From Trichoplusia ni (taxonomy: Eukaryota; Arthropoda; Insecta; Lepidoptera; Noctuidae), in NCBI RefSeq assembly GCF_003590095.1, contig NC_039478.1, forward strand, positions 3,162,001 through 3,226,000: a stretch of DNA of 64,000 bases, read 5' to 3'. The notes beneath the pieces are model-generated. The model did no database searches and was not told the DNA's origin. It saw only the letters and a program-made list of their open reading frames with translations. Shown one piece after another: positions 45,476 through 58,912 of this stretch (the first letter of the stretch is position 1; the number at the start of each line of letters is the position of its first letter). A program made the position numbers and the translations under genes.

Positions 45476-46605
45476 AACTTATAGCGCTGATAAAATTGTA
45501 CGGATATGTTTTTTCATCAGAAGTAAACTTTTCAAATGAATTGAAAAGTAATTACATTTAAATATATAAAAAGGTTAGCAATCAAATACTTTACTGCAAA
45601 AACAAATAAAATATTAAACTGTTTATCGAACTAAATATCAAAACATAAACAGACACAACACATTGGCAATATTGCCTAACAGGTCACTACAACGCAATTA
45701 GGTCAAAGAAAATTCATATCAATTTACAAAACTACTACTGGCTATACAAGAATAGAAACGCAAAATTGTATAGTAAATTGTTACAAATTGCATGCAATCA
45801 AATACTTGCTAGTGACATTAAGTTAAACTGTCTGGACTTACAACAACCCTTCTTGGATAAACTGTGTTTGTATATGATTTACGTAATAATGTACTACTGC
45901 AAGCTGTGTTATAAGAACATTGGAATATGTGGTTTACTCTATTCAAGTGCAAGCATTCGTACATCACACAAATGCTTTTTCGAACCGGCGGGCGGCAAGA
46001 TGCACCCTGCACATTTGGCTTAGTGAATTATTCTTCTCGGCTACTAATATTTCAAATCTATGCTACGCTAACATAGAGTTAGAGTGCACAACTTGAAAAT
46101 GCACCAACTTCTTGTTATCTCTAATCAACATCACCTCTGGTTGCCTAGCAAATATGTCCCGCCTTAGTAGTTTATTCCGTGTTTTGGAAGTTTAAATAAA
46201 TAAATAAATACAGCTACACAAAAACATATTTTTATTTATTATCCGAATCTTTTCTTAAATTGCGCATCAGGTTAAAGCATTATATACTTATATACAATCA
46301 TGTAATTGAAATGCAATCATGCGTAATAACAGTAGATATTAATGGCGAAAATAATAGTAAACAATTCTGTACAAAGAAACCGCATATTTCTCCTACTTTT
46401 TACAGAATATTGTAGTCCAAACATCATAAAAATCGCTTATTAAAATCCGTACAACGCTTCACCTTACAATTGACACCACGTTAAGTGGGGCACACGTCTC
46501 CGCTTATAGGTATTTGTGACTAGAACATAACACCGTTACACCGATGTCGGCCACCGGCCCTTGCCGCCATCGTGAATAAAAATCAAACGTTTAAGTGCTA
46601 ACAGT
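45476..46605. other. Unassigned AT-rich DNA
   Basis: No gene or repeat recognised. The 85-codon frame at 45,766-46,023 shows no family features. Confidence 0.35.
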
Positions 46606-46607
46606 GC

Positions 46608-46675
46608 AAGATGAGTCGTGGTGGACTAGCGGTTTTATGCACGAGGTGCAGGTTCAATCCAATACTGGAAATAAA
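46608..46675 (+). repeat. Degenerate tRNA-derived SINE head, third family
   Basis: 'gatgagtcgtggtggactag' (A box region) and 'gtgcaggttcaatccaatac' (B box region) are about 45 nt apart. This resembles another moth SINE head that starts 'gagtcgtggtggcctagtgg' (recalled). The 3' part is not clear. Confidence 0.45.
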
Positions 46676-46849
46676 GACAAAATTGCAATAAAAATAAAAT
46701 GGGTACACCAAGAGAAAAAATGAATCAAAGAATGAACTTTTTTGATAGGGCCACGCGAACGAAATTACAGGTCTAGCTGTTTTATTCTTAGAAACGGTAA
46801 AATCTTTTAAAAAAGTAAGGATATATAAAAACCAAATATTGGAACTTGA

Positions 46850-46950
46850 AATCGTCAACGCGCAGTGCTTGGTGATTAATGCTCAAACCTTCCCTTTATT
46901 GGAAGCTTTGTACGCCCATCAGTTAAACATATATAGGCTGGTAATAGTAT
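46850..46950 (+). repeat. LINE-associated 3' repeat fragment
   Basis: 'aaatcgtcaacgcgcagtgc', 'ttggtgattaatgctcaaac' and 'catatataggctggtaatag' parallel the fragment at 60,545-60,690. Non-coding remnant. Confidence 0.55.
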
Positions 46951-49900
46951 ATCATACGCCTGCATGGGCACCGTCAATAGTTAGACTAGCATACATATAC
47001 GTGCAGTAGCTTATAGACTATTGATTTCACCCGAACGAAACTTATACTCCTACGATTTAAGCTGAAATGGTATCTGCATGAGTGAACAACATTTCTGACT
47101 GACATTTAAATTCGGAAGCAATTTATTTTTTCAATTACTCGTCTCTTTTTGTTACGAATTTAACGAATAGGTAAATCACTCTCAATAATATTTGCCTACA
47201 GTAATTCAACGAGAAGTTTATAAGTAAAAAATATTTACCTTATTTTTTAATGTGCTTCAAAACCAGTGCTTTATATATTTTCTGCAATTTCAAAAAGTAG
47301 CTCTACATGATAACAATTTCCGGATTAATTTTCGTAGTTTTATTTTTACTGACGACGCGTTTCCGTACTCCATAGTCCATCAAATTACATAATATCACGC
47401 AAGGAAACAAAAACTGGATCAATCAAAATTTACATTACATAAAAACAAGTTGTGTGCGAAAAAATATGAAAATCATTTCGCCTCTCGAACCGTGAAAGTG
47501 CAACAAATAAACCTACTTGTGTATGCACAAAGCGACACGAATGTTGTATTAATTATAGCGATTGATATCAGCCGTACATAATCATCTCTTGTTTAAACAA
47601 AAACAAATTAACAATGGAAGTGAAAATTCAAATTTCTCTTCACAACACCCTTGCTCTCGTATTTAATGGACATGTAATTGCGAATTCAATCTGCAACAGT
47701 CGTAATTGGCTGAAAATCAATTCTTAAACAAACTGTAAAATATCTCGAAGGCAGAATTTTAATTAATTGTCTGTAAAATTCCAGCCCATAACATACTCAC
47801 CCTCATTACACATGCGTGTAATAGAGCTTTCAGACTGATCCTTATTGAGTAATTAGTTCAGGTAGAATTAAAAATGCAGCTAGAACGCACTTCGATCGTG
47901 TCGTAAGAGTGAAGCGAGGCATACATTGTTAGGTAATGTTATTCGTTCACGATGAGCTGGCTCGGCGCCTGTCGCAATCTGTGCCGATACGATATTGTCG
48001 TACGTGATTCAGGTGCCGAGGCAAAGAGGTGAACGTTCTAGTTTACTGAGATATAAATGAGAATATTCATTCATTGTACTCAATCCTCGCTTCGTTCAAA
48101 CGCACGGGTAAACCTATGCCAGTTTTCCAAGATATCTTTTATTGCCTTTTATGTTTTAAATGAGGGTTTCTCCTTTGAATAATACAGTTCCATTATAAAA
48201 TCTAGTATTTTTCCAAAGGTCTCTTAGCAGCCTTCAAACTGCCTAAGTTCGTCAAAAGTGCTACCAAATTAAGACGTGAGAAGTCTTCGTCCATTAAAGA
48301 CAACGGTATCAAAAAAGATTATTTTATATGCATTCTATATATAATATGCATCAAAATAATATACGAGACTTTCATAATAGTTAAATTGATATTAAAAAAG
48401 TAATGAAGGTTCCTTTCGAAGTATATTTCCGTCCTTGCCACGAATAATTTCCAATTACGAGTTTAGATATTCATATTCTGATAAATTTGGAAGTGTAGGT
48501 TACAGGAAAATTAATACGAAACTGTACGAACTTGGCTACAGTAACAAAATATCCTTCCCAATACCCTTTTTGTGTTTGCAACCTGGCGTGAGGTTTGAAA
48601 AAAATATCCGTTAAAGTTCTCTCCGCGCATCCTTGTCACAGCTGCACCTGATTTTAATTTGAAAACGAGAATTTCGTAGAGAATTTCTATTTGAAATGAA
48701 ACTAGCTAAGATGTTGCCCGTGGTGCCTTTTGTGGCGGAATAATATTGCCCATTTTTGAACTAGGTGATATAGTAATCCATAGTTTGTGAAAAAATCTTA
48801 TTAGTTAGGTACTTTGGGAAGTCCACGTCTGTTCTTCTATAAAAGAGGGATTACACCCTAGTAAATACTCCATCACACTTTAGATTGAAGTTCATAACAG
48901 GGCCTCTGTATGTTGGACCTGTTTCTCCATGTACGTCTTTAAATAGGACCTTGTTTCTTCCCATGAAGTTATCCCGAAAATAAGAAGTGGTACCTATTTG
49001 TAAAATTTCTAAAAACAGGTATCTTCCTCATACAGATAAGGTAATACTAAAACCTAACACCCATTTTAATTAACGATATTGGACATAGCCTTATCTGATT
49101 CTTGAAGTCTAAACGTAGGCTCTATTGTAGCTAAGTCTATGTGATATATAGAACCAAAACAATGTGATCACGGAAGTGTGAAGACAAGATACAAGATGCA
49201 TTGTTCGGTGAAGTAGACAAATTGAAACCAGGTGGCATTCTGGTCAATGCCACTTCCTTTGTACCTAATCCATAGAACAAGAATTGAATGTCATCGAAGT
49301 ACCTACAATATACTGCAATAAGGCTCTTAAAATGAGCTGTTCAAAATTTCGCGGAATAGTTTCTATCGAAAATGGGAATGGTAGTTGATTCTCCTAAATA
49401 GCTCAAATCGGGGATATTGGTCAAGTAGCGAGCCTATGATTCATTAATTGATCGGACTGCTGTGGAAGCAAGACAGCACTATACTGCGAAGAGCGGAATC
49501 TCTCTTCCTCCATAGTATCAGACCTGATTCCCGCTCTTAGTAGTCGTGTTGGTCGGGATTCGCAGCAAACCCTCACGCACCGGTGGCCTTGAAACTGCAC
49601 CCGATACGACGAAACGTGACACATTTCCAGCCAACAAATGTGATTACGGGAAGTTTAGTACCAATCTGGTACTCTAGGAGGATTGAAAATGCAACCAACC
49701 GTTTATACGTGCGCTTTTAGGATTGCAATTATTAAAGTTTAATTTATAAGTAGTTCTTACATCAGTACAAAAAAGGTATGTGCTATCATGATTTCATTGT
49801 AACTTTGAACGCACTATACTGACTATTAAAGTCAATTTAATGTATATACCTGAGAAGACATTTCATTTCCTGATCTCCAGATGGCAATTAACTTTAATTA

Positions 49901-50149
49901 TGTCTCATTCATTTAAATCATAAAAAATAGTAAATCTAGTCATGACTTCTACCAAAAATAATTATTTTGTAAGTTTTAAGTACGAACTAAAATTAATTAA
50001 CAAATGTTAGTTTTTATAACATCGTTAACATGTCAGTCAAGTTTCGTAACAAGACGTTGACATTTAAATCCCGAAATGTCAGCGTTAGTGTCCAAGCTTT
50101 GCCATTACCTAATCAGTAAAACATAGGACGATAAGACCTCCTTTGCTGG
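46951..50149. other. Unassigned DNA
   Basis: No gene recognised. 'actagctaagatgttgcccg' at about 48,702 could be the degenerate 3' end of an inverted Helitron, too eroded to bound. A GC-richer stretch at 49,440-49,620 may be an unidentified repeat. Confidence 0.35.
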
Positions 50150-50330
50150 CACACCCATAATGCTCACTTACAGTAAAGGCGACTTGTCCCGGGTTCGAAA
50201 CCCGCGTAGGCATTTGTGTGATCTACGAATGCTTGTCCTGAGTCTAGGTGTCTTTGTACATGTGACTTGAATTTTGTGAAATCCTTATCATTTTGTGGGA
50301 TACAAGGATTAAATTCCTTAATACGAGAGT
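50150..50330 (+). repeat. tRNA-derived SINE, subfamily A
   Basis: 'tcccgggttcgaaacccgcg' is the B box, followed by 'gtgtgatctacgaatgcttg', 'tgtctttgtacatgtgactt' and a 3' part with 'gggatacaaggattaaattc'. The A-box half is degraded. Its 3' end matches the inverted copy at 5,500-5,678. Confidence 0.7.
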
Positions 50331-51980
50331 TGTTTTTTCTTTAAACTGGTAGTCAACAACATCTGTATTGTGTTGTCTATGGCATTGTAGCGGAACGCAG
50401 ATAGGGGAGTCCAATTTCCAGCAGAAGACCATAGCCGAAGTTGATGATCATGTCTTTTATAGTGTGTAGGTAAAGTTAGGGGCAGCAATGAGCATTTTAC
50501 ACATTAACTACGTTGATGCCAAACGTGAGTAGGTATACTATCAGAACTGGCAATACGAGGAGATGTGTTAACAGTTTATTTTCCAAAAAAATAAGAAATT
50601 CGATCTCTTAATAAATAATAAACAAACTTTCCCCAAATAAATCAGAGATTTGATATCTTAGTAGCAAAATGTGAAACACTGTCACATGATGAAACAAAAG
50701 CTTCTTGCCTTCCAAAATGCATCTAGTAATTGCGGTTTCCTTTTGCTCCATGTAAAGCCTCTGAGTCCAGTGTAATTGACTATGTAGTTAAAGTACCTAG
50801 TCCACAATACATGGGTACAATCTAAAACAAGGTCTTGGTTCGACAAAAACGATTTGATGAATTGAATACAAGACGTATTTCCCGTTGGACTAGGCCAAGA
50901 TTACAAGCCACATGGTCACGTTGGCACGTAATAAGGTCGTTTACGAATCTGACCACAAAAATGATACGCATTTTTTAAATTGGAACAGATTGGAACAGTA
51001 CAGTCTGTGTATACTGGTCTCGATGGACAAGAAAGTGTATTCTTAATAAAAAAAAAATAGTTAGGTATTTTGTCAGAAAAAATACTATTGAAGATATTAC
51101 AGCTTGAATATAATTTCTTCCGATTGCTATGCTTACTAAATTTTATTTTATATATTATACCTTGTACACCTAAAAAGGCCTATTCAATCCTCTTTTTGAC
51201 TATGCCACTTCAAACTCTATAACGGAATATGCAATACCTTTCAACGGGGCTTCGGTAAAATCTGCCGCTAAGGCAATTGGAGGTAATTACTCTGTCGCTT
51301 AACTAGTGGATATTGGATTACCAATATGGTCGGCAGTAGCGCGGTTATTGCTGTAAAGTTGTGTGAATTTACAGGCGCGTACTGCTAGCAAAAAAAGTCT
51401 ATGAATACAATTCGATTTACACAACTTTACGTTACTATCGAATACAATGTCTTAGAATCATTTATTGTGATTGTGATCAAAGTAAAAATACCGAATTCCG
51501 CATAGTAACTATTGGCACCGATATTGTAGATGATTCACAAAATATTTTTGTTGTTTCCTTCATTGACTTTTGTTGCTGACCGTACATGCTCAATGCTTGT
51601 AGTCCATCCAATTAGTAAAACAAAAGGACACTTATGAAAACGTATTACGCGGAACTTATAGTTTTTTTGCGTTTTAATAGGATTGCGTAACGAATTCATC
51701 AAAAAGTGACATGAAAAATGCATTCAGTAATAGACTTTTGTATATAACCTGACAACCCTAAAACAATGTGATGAAGTAAATGTAGAAGAAACAATGTTTT
51801 TTTTGCGTTACGTTCTTTTGTCATGCTTTGTATGATAATAAATTTGTAGACACTACTTAACATTCTGTAATTAAGTTATTGGACATTTAACTAACAGGTA
51901 TCTTTACAAAGAGTTATGAAACTGACATACAATACGTGTAACGCTAGTTCTCTCGAAGGTTGACTAAACGTTTTTTTTTT
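50331..51980. other. Unassigned AT-rich DNA
   Basis: No gene or repeat recognised. Confidence 0.35.
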
Positions 51981-52100
51981 AATATAATATTCCACAACTT
52001 TCACACAACGCCATCTAGTTTCAAACTAAACCAAACTTGTATTATGAGTACTAGACAACTGATAAACATTTTCAAATATTTCTATATACATACATAATAT
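51981..52100 (-). repeat. SINE subfamily B, 3' tail only
   Basis: On the minus strand: 'atcagttgtctagtactcat', 'aatacaagtttggtttagtt', 'gaaactagatggcgttgtgt', ending in an AT-rich ATT-type tail. The tRNA head is missing, so this is a 5'-truncated copy. Confidence 0.7.
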
Positions 52101-52320
52101 TGGTTTTAATACGGCCTAAAAGATCTAGTCAATCATCTTAGCCGCAAATAAATGTGAGGTAAAACTTCACAACATCTGACTGTATACAATACAGCAATCA
52201 AAGATCAGGAATTAATGAAAAGACGTATCATTACTATACTCTTGGTTTTATCTCGCGACCTCTTCGTGCTGTGAAATACGGTTACCGACATCCTATCTTA
52301 TGAGATGATGACGGTTCAAT

Positions 52321-52400
52321 CTAATATATGCATTTTTCGTGTCACGGTGTACGAAATTTAACTCCTCCGAAAATTCAATTGTATGAAAAAACAAAGTTTT
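52321..52400 (+). mobile_element. Helitron family A, 5' end fragment
   Basis: TCTAATATATGCATTTTTCG, then 'tgtcacggtgtacg' and 'aactcctccgaaa', follows the 5' end of the copy at 4469-4756. The match fades near 52,400, where a different repeat begins. Confidence 0.55.
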
Positions 52401-52432
52401 GTTTTAATTATATTTTAAATTTTGTTTTAACA

Positions 52433-52590
52433 GCAAAAACAAACAACCGACTTGATATAAAAATTCTGACGAAATTTCAATGGGACCAAATGGTAGCTAT
52501 TTCACGTTAAATAAAAAAGGAACAAAATTGGTTCATCCAGTCTGAAGTTATGGGGTAACCAACATAAAAAAATACAGACAAATTGATAAG
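52433..52590 (+). repeat. LINE 3'-tail repeat, copy 2
   Basis: 'caaacaaccgacttgatata', 'aaatttcaatgggaccaaat', 'aaattggttcatccagtctg', 'aagttatggggtaaccaaca' and 'aaaaaatacagacaaattga'. It parallels 45,345-45,475 and follows directly after a Helitron 5' fragment. Non-coding. Confidence 0.6.
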
Positions 52591-53212
52591 CTTCCTTCTT
52601 TCTTCTTCCTTAAGAATTGGTGTTCTTAAACTTTGTCTTTTGGGTTCGTATCCAAAATAATGGAGAAAAGGTTAAATTGTACCAGACATACATGTAGTTG
52701 AAGATCGCATTTAGAGAAATGACAGCAACAAGTAACCAAATATAACTTAATACTGTATTTCAAGGAAAATCTATTCTATTCAATCATAGCTTTAATTAAT
52801 TCATAATCTGTTTGTTGATTTTTATTAGCTAGGATAAAAACACGGGAAATATCAATGGTTCTGCTGCAAAATTGAAAGGTTTGCTAATTGGCAGGCGAAG
52901 GCCGAAAAAATCCGATCGCAAACCCAATCACTGCACGCCAATCCAACTTAGAATACATTAAGGCTTTTATATGGCTATACGCGTTTCAATGTCATCGAGA
53001 CAAATACAGTTACAGGTATTCAACTATTTTTTTTTCCTTCATATTTAATTTCATTTAGCTTGAATTCTTTATTTTCGTACTATGGAATTAAAAAGTTTAG
53101 CACTGATAATGGAAATATTAGATATCATGTTATCAACCTAATAATCTAGAGGCCTGCTTACACTTAAGTAATATTAAGCACTGGTGTTTTTTTACCTAAA
53201 ATAATAAAAATG
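52591..53212. other. Unassigned AT-rich DNA
   Basis: No gene or repeat recognised. Confidence 0.3.
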
Positions 53213-53332
53213 GATCTCTATTACTGAAGCACTGCTCTCTGTCCGTTCATCACTAGGCTGATCTCAGGAGTGATGGTTAGACAATTGAATTTTTCACAGT
53301 TGATCTATTTCTGTTACCGTTGTAGCAACGCC
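53213..53332 (+). repeat. Interspersed repeat with 'ctgtccgttcatcac' core, copy 2
   Basis: Second copy of the repeat at 1,625-1,750. It extends further with 'gttagacaattgaatttttc' and 'tctgttaccgttgtagcaac'. Confidence 0.55.
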
Positions 53333-54589
53333 GAATCTAGCGGCCATAAATTTGGTCGATTGTTTTTTATCGAGCCTATTTGTACGGAGCTCTAAGTGTC
53401 GCAAATACGACTTGCACTTAAACAGCATCTCCGAGACTCAGTAGTATTCTTATATACGTAATTTCGAGAATGGGAGCAACTCGCTACCAGGAACTCATCT
53501 CATTTTATTTTCACACCTTTCTATTTGATCTATATAGCCCTCTGTACCACGTGGCCATTGCGACTTACAATCCCATTTAATTGTTATTTGTTAACCAGAT
53601 AATATGTATTGATTTATTGCGTTATCAATTGCGTATCGAGTTGTGTAGTAGCGTGGAAGTTACTGGGCTGACAACGGCTAGCAATCAACACGGGTATTCG
53701 TGCGAGAAGACTGGTTGGCTATCACGCCGGTATAACGTAAGACAGTCCACTGAGGAAGCGAGAGAGTGACAGACGATGTATAGCGTCCTCTCTTTTCCTC
53801 GCCCGTGGTATTGTGTCTTCAAGCGGTGGTGGTACGCGCTCTGGACCCTCGTTAGCAAACCGACAAGACAAAAGTCGTGGTCGGCAATATATAGGCCCGC
53901 AATATTGGTAGAACTAAACATTGAAACTGTTTTCATGAAGTTCCGTCTTAAGGTTTTGAACGGTATATCTTCGAAAATAAATTTAGTCTTTTCTTGTTGA
54001 ATTTGAAGATGATCACAATCTTGGTTCTATGACTATTGACTTTAAAAATTTGAAGCGGATAATTTCAGAAATAAGTTAGTAAGTGTATAAGTAAATTAGT
54101 AAGTTTCAATAGAGAAGACATTGGCTGTTTGAATACATTTTTTCAATTGTCTCTACAGACCACAAAACGCGAAATGCATAACCTATCATAAGTTTCTATT
54201 TCGTCAAAAACAACTTGGTATTGTGATCGGATTTAAAAAATATATCTGTCTGACACGTTTGTCTTTGCTTACTCTATTTTTGGACTGTATAGTGCTATCG
54301 TCGCTATTTCGCATGAGAAAGGCCAATAATGCAAAAAACTCCTTTGTCACCCGACGTGATGGGTTAAAAAAGAACGGTGTTCGGTACAAAGAGATGATAA
54401 AAAACTATGAGCATCAGATTTTATTTAAATAGGCTTAAAGTTTTTACTAGTAAACTTGGACAGCTGCTAATACAGAAACGGGATGTTGGCAATCTTTCCT
54501 AATATGTTTTTACACGCATTTTTCTCCGAAACCGTAAAAAGCCAAAAAGTAGTTTACTGCTCCATTATTTCAGTTTACTTTATTTGAGA
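53333..54589. other. Unassigned DNA
   Basis: No gene recognised. A GC-richer stretch at 53,690-53,890 has opposed frames of 60-83 codons without family resemblance and may be part of an unidentified repeat. Confidence 0.3.
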
Positions 54590-54788
54590 CTAGCGACCTG
54601 CCCCGGCTTCGCACGGGTAGATATTTATTTTTTAAGCTTATTTTCCGGGATAAAATATAGCCTATACGGATTTGGAAGAATCCCTCTAATGGTAAAAGAA
54701 ATTTTGAAATCCGTTCAGTAGTTTATGAGCCTACTCAATAAAAACATACAAAAATACAAAGCTTTCCTCTTTATAATATTAGTATAGA
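54590..54788 (-). mobile_element. Helitron, family D
   Basis: On the minus strand it begins TCTATACTAATATTATAAAG (54,788 downward) and ends 'cggggcaggtcgctag' at 54,590, followed by T. It is 199 nt and non-coding. 'gaacggatttcaaaatttct' marks the interior. The ends fit the TC...CTAG rule; the base before TC is C rather than the usual A. Confidence 0.75.
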
Positions 54789-56876
54789 GGTTTTGTTATT
54801 ACAATCTATGTTAATATAATACGTACGATATTTTTTAAGATTGTATCTAATTATCAGATAAACAAGATTTTTAAAAAATCTTAGTTTCAGGTTTATCTTC
54901 AAATCGTTAACAAATCAGCTAAAACTCACATTTAACTTCAAGCAACTAACTAACTGACAAGACCTTAAAAATCCGCTTTAAATCAAAAGTATCAACACAA
55001 AAAATGTAAAACTCAATCTTAACATACACATACCGGATCTAAAAACAAGGAAACAGACAAACGTTATCAATATGTATCAGACAACCGCTGACGTAACGAT
55101 CACATGCCCATCCAAATCTGGAAGCATTTTATATTAACGTCACGTATTCATTACACAATGCTTACCTAACTAAAGAAAAGCAACCATGTTATAAGTAGCT
55201 AGGCATATAGAAATGCCTAAAGACATTGGTAACAAGGACGCGGGCAGTTTGAATCCGGTCGTTTATATTTAATTGTTAATTTTAATTAGCTATAAATAAT
55301 GATATCTGTCAAAATGTTTTTTTTTACATATTTTTAATTAGGGTACTTTTTTTTTTATACGAATATACCTGGCTCTGATTATTTTTATGTTCTAATTTTC
55401 ATTATGATTATAATATGAAGATTATACTTAAACCACGTCTTCGCCTGCGCGAGAGACGATTATCTACGATCTCAAAAATCCTAAATCTCAAAAAAAATAC
55501 TAAAGTTATTATGACTATGGTATAGAATTAATTAGTGCTCGAAATATCTACGTGGTACTTCTTGTCTTAAATGACGTGGTACGTCATTTAAGACAAAATA
55601 TGGTAATAAAGGCCGTCGCACACATAAGTATACAAAAGCATGTTCAAAGTCTTTGATACGTTATTAATACGTCTGTGTTTCATGAAAGGGTTGTCACAAC
55701 TGTTCTTCACTATCGGGGTTCCATTCACCCACATTTTCCCGCCATTCAGACCCACCCGGGGTCAACGACCGATGTGGCGGGCTTTTCCGGCAACACGGAA
55801 AATCGTATTTTTAAACCCTCTTTGTCCGGAAATTTTATTCGTACTTTTCCTCTAAGCAATATTGTTTAAAGCTTTTCTACAAACATTTGAATATTTTAAT
55901 AATCTTTAAATTGTTGGTCCGGTTTTATTTGCATGTTATTCATAATTTAAGTAAGCTTTGCTAGCTTAACCTATGACTCGATCCAATAGGAAGTATTTGC
56001 GTATTATTTTAATTAAATAAAAACAGAATTAAATGTTATTCATTGCGTAATTTTGTTTTCTGTGTTTTAATTAACAAGCTACTCCTGACGTACGTAGAGG
56101 TTGAATAGAAAGTGTTTAGCTGCATTTACATTGTGAGTTTTTTTGGGTCAGAAAGCCTCTCGTGCTTCACTATGAGACACAGTCTGGTTTAGGATGGAAA
56201 TATTTTCTAGGACATGTCGGCAAAACCCAGCATACCCTGCTGTGTTTTGCCACATGTCAAACATGCCTATAAAAGATTTATATTTTAAGTCTCCATCTTC
56301 GATTAAATGTAAAAAATACGGATTTTTTACGTAAAAATTCCTCCAGCAAACCTTCTCCCTAAAATGCAGATTTTTGACTATGCTTTTCGAGAAACACTTT
56401 TCAAGAAAATATCTTAGTATTTCTAGAATACGCAACAAGGTATTTACGCGTCTCACATACGATATAAAATATACTAGGTATACACAAAATCCTTTGAAAC
56501 TACAGCTACAAATAAAACATAATCCTACAAACAATATTGGACTTTCACTGATTGAAATTCGAAATCAGACCACGTTCTGGATTCTATGGGAGCTCCCAAC
56601 GTATTGTGAAGTCAGTTCAGTTGTACGTGTATAGTTGACAACAATGGTAGGTCACAGATTTCATATCGCTTCAAACTCCAGTGCATCAATAGAGAGAATT
56701 GCGGAAGCCACACGTCCAGCGAGTGTTACAGGAGCCGCCCCAGTTTCATCAGCTAATAAACTGTCGGTTACTGGTATCTGATGACTTTTATCTTGATTAC
56801 TGTTTTTTGTTCTACCGCCTTATTTGCGTATCGTATGGGACAATTGTTTGTAATATAATTACTATTTTTGTAAACT
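54789..56876. other. Unassigned DNA containing a short perfect hairpin
   Basis: No gene recognised. It holds the hairpin at 55,562-55,596 and a GC-richer stretch at 55,735-55,800. The 128-codon minus-strand frame at 56,148-56,534 has no recognisable motif. Confidence 0.35.
55562..55596. repeat. Perfect 16-bp inverted repeat
   Basis: TTGTCTTAAATGACGT and its exact complement are separated by GGT. A nearby echo, 'ctacgtggtacttcttgtc', lies just upstream at about 55,549. No element context identified. Confidence 0.85.
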
Positions 56877-56879
56877 AAT

Positions 56880-57040
56880 TAGCTGACCCAGCGCTCGGTT
56901 TTATTTGCGTTTTGGATATCTAGAGAATTTCTGGTATAAAACATTGCATACAAATAAAAAAGTTATCTCATGCCTAACCTACCCTACCCAATATCCATAC
57001 AACATTTTATGAGAGTCGGTCGAACACGAGATTTTTATAT
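56880..57040 (-). mobile_element. Helitron family A, eroded inverted copy
   Basis: On the minus strand: 'gttcgaccgactctcataaa', 'ttgtatggatattgggtagg', and the 3' end 'gctgggtcagctaa' followed by T (56,880). This parallels 4469-4756. The 5' end is not clear. Confidence 0.6.
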
Positions 57041-57049
57041 TTCACATTA

Positions 57050-58912
57050 GATACAGCAGAAGAGATGTTTTCGTTTTTCTACCTTTAAGATCAGGATAAA
57101 AAGTTTCGAATTGAATTAAATATATTTATATTGATGTATTATGAAGTCCATGTATCAAATGCTATGGATTAACATAATATATAGGAGCGCGTTAGGAATG
57201 CCTCTTGCGTCTAGTTAGTCAGTAATGAACGCTATATAATAGGGGGATATCAGATAATTTAGAATTAATTGATCAACTTTTTTACATTCCTGTTATTATC
57301 ATACTACTACATAGCACTGTTACCTTTTTGGTATTCAATAAATTGCAAAATATATTGTTTACCACCTTACAGGTTTCAATGCATCCTGAATTAAAACCTC
57401 ATTGTTTCACACAATTTGTAAGCTTCAAGTACTTTCTGACACTTTGCTCCATTGACACGGGTCAGCTATTTTTACTCGTCATAAGTATGGCACTAATGTG
57501 ACGTTTTCTACTTTATCAGATAGTGGTATTGTGTACTGTGTCTATAGAATTTCTCGCGCTGGTATTGTATTTGCCCTGTACGCCGGTCTCTCCATCCTTA
57601 CCCAAACACCAATTGTTTAAGTTCCTTTACTAAATGTTTTATTTTACATTCCAAATTATAATATTGTAAAGATTTATACTTGGAAAATAAATGTTTGTCA
57701 CTTTTCTCCACTTAAATCAATTCAATTTGGTATGGACTTAGCTGTATTACGATAAGCAACATTTTTTTTGCCCTGAGTTCCTTTTAAGCCTTTCTTTTTT
57801 ACTATTACCCAATTATACAATGAACATCAAATAGAAGCTGTGATAGCACTATGGTAAGACCGCAGGACTGTCAAGTTAAAGGTCCCGACATTACAGGTTG
57901 GTTTTTATCTTGCAACACTACCGTCAGGAAATCTGTCAGAACGTATCAAAAATATACACAAATCAAATGAAACTCATCAAATCGTACATTCAAATGTCTC
58001 CCTACAATTTATTACTCCGATGTGAATTCACATCAACGATAATCGAAAAGTAAATTAATCTCAACTATTACCTGATTACAACTGACACAAGATTGGTTGT
58101 ATTCAGGAAGCTATTTAATTTTAAAGACTCGATTGCCAGTAATGTGCAATTTACAAGAAACACACATTCCTAAACAGCACATTATGTAAGTACTCTGAAA
58201 CAAATGAGTCTTTACTTGATGTCTAGTGAAAGGAACGTCATCTCGAATAGATTTTTTTATTGTTACATTACTGCTTGTCTGCTGCTCAAATAGTTAAAGT
58301 TATAACTTCCGGTAATAGCGTCGCGTTTTAACCGTACTAATCAATTTCACAGTTTTTGTGAATTTAGATCAACTGATGGTTTAATTGGAAAGTAAGTTAT
58401 GAATGGCTGTCACGGAGAAATTATGTTTTGACCCGTGACGACTTTTAATAGGAAAATGTAATTTTTTTAAGAGTTTACTATTTGCCAGTTAGGGAAATAA
58501 AAAGTACTTTTAAGTAAGCTGCGTTTTTGTATGGTTTTTATTAACATATCATTCTATTATAGTTAAAGGAAATAAACCCAGGTTCAACGTACGTGGCCTT
58601 GTTGTGATCATTGTCATAGTATACATATTTTTAAGAATTACCTACAATAAAGAAATACGAATATGAGAACACGTCACAGCCTAAGATCTATTACTTAACT
58701 CTTAATATCACGATGTTCATTTAAAGACCACATTTAACATTGCATAAGAGCCATTAAAATTTGTATTTTAAATTGCTTGATGGCCGTAAAAGTATATTTG
58801 TGCATGTTTCAGAGAACGCCCGTGTAAAACAGTCGTTATCCGCGTTCTACGTAATGGCTAAACTGTGGGCACGCGAGTTTACATCCAACTGAAATAACAA
58901 TATATAGACAAA
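57050..58912. other. Unassigned DNA
   Basis: No gene recognised. 'gtaagaccgcaggactgtca' at 57,854, with 'acattacaggttgg' downstream, could be a much-degraded tRNA-derived SINE head, too weak to annotate separately. Confidence 0.3.

Noticed and set aside
56148..56534. 128-codon minus-strand frame
   Set aside because: Low-complexity F/C/S/Y-rich reading with no recognisable domain, and an overlapping plus-strand frame of similar length.
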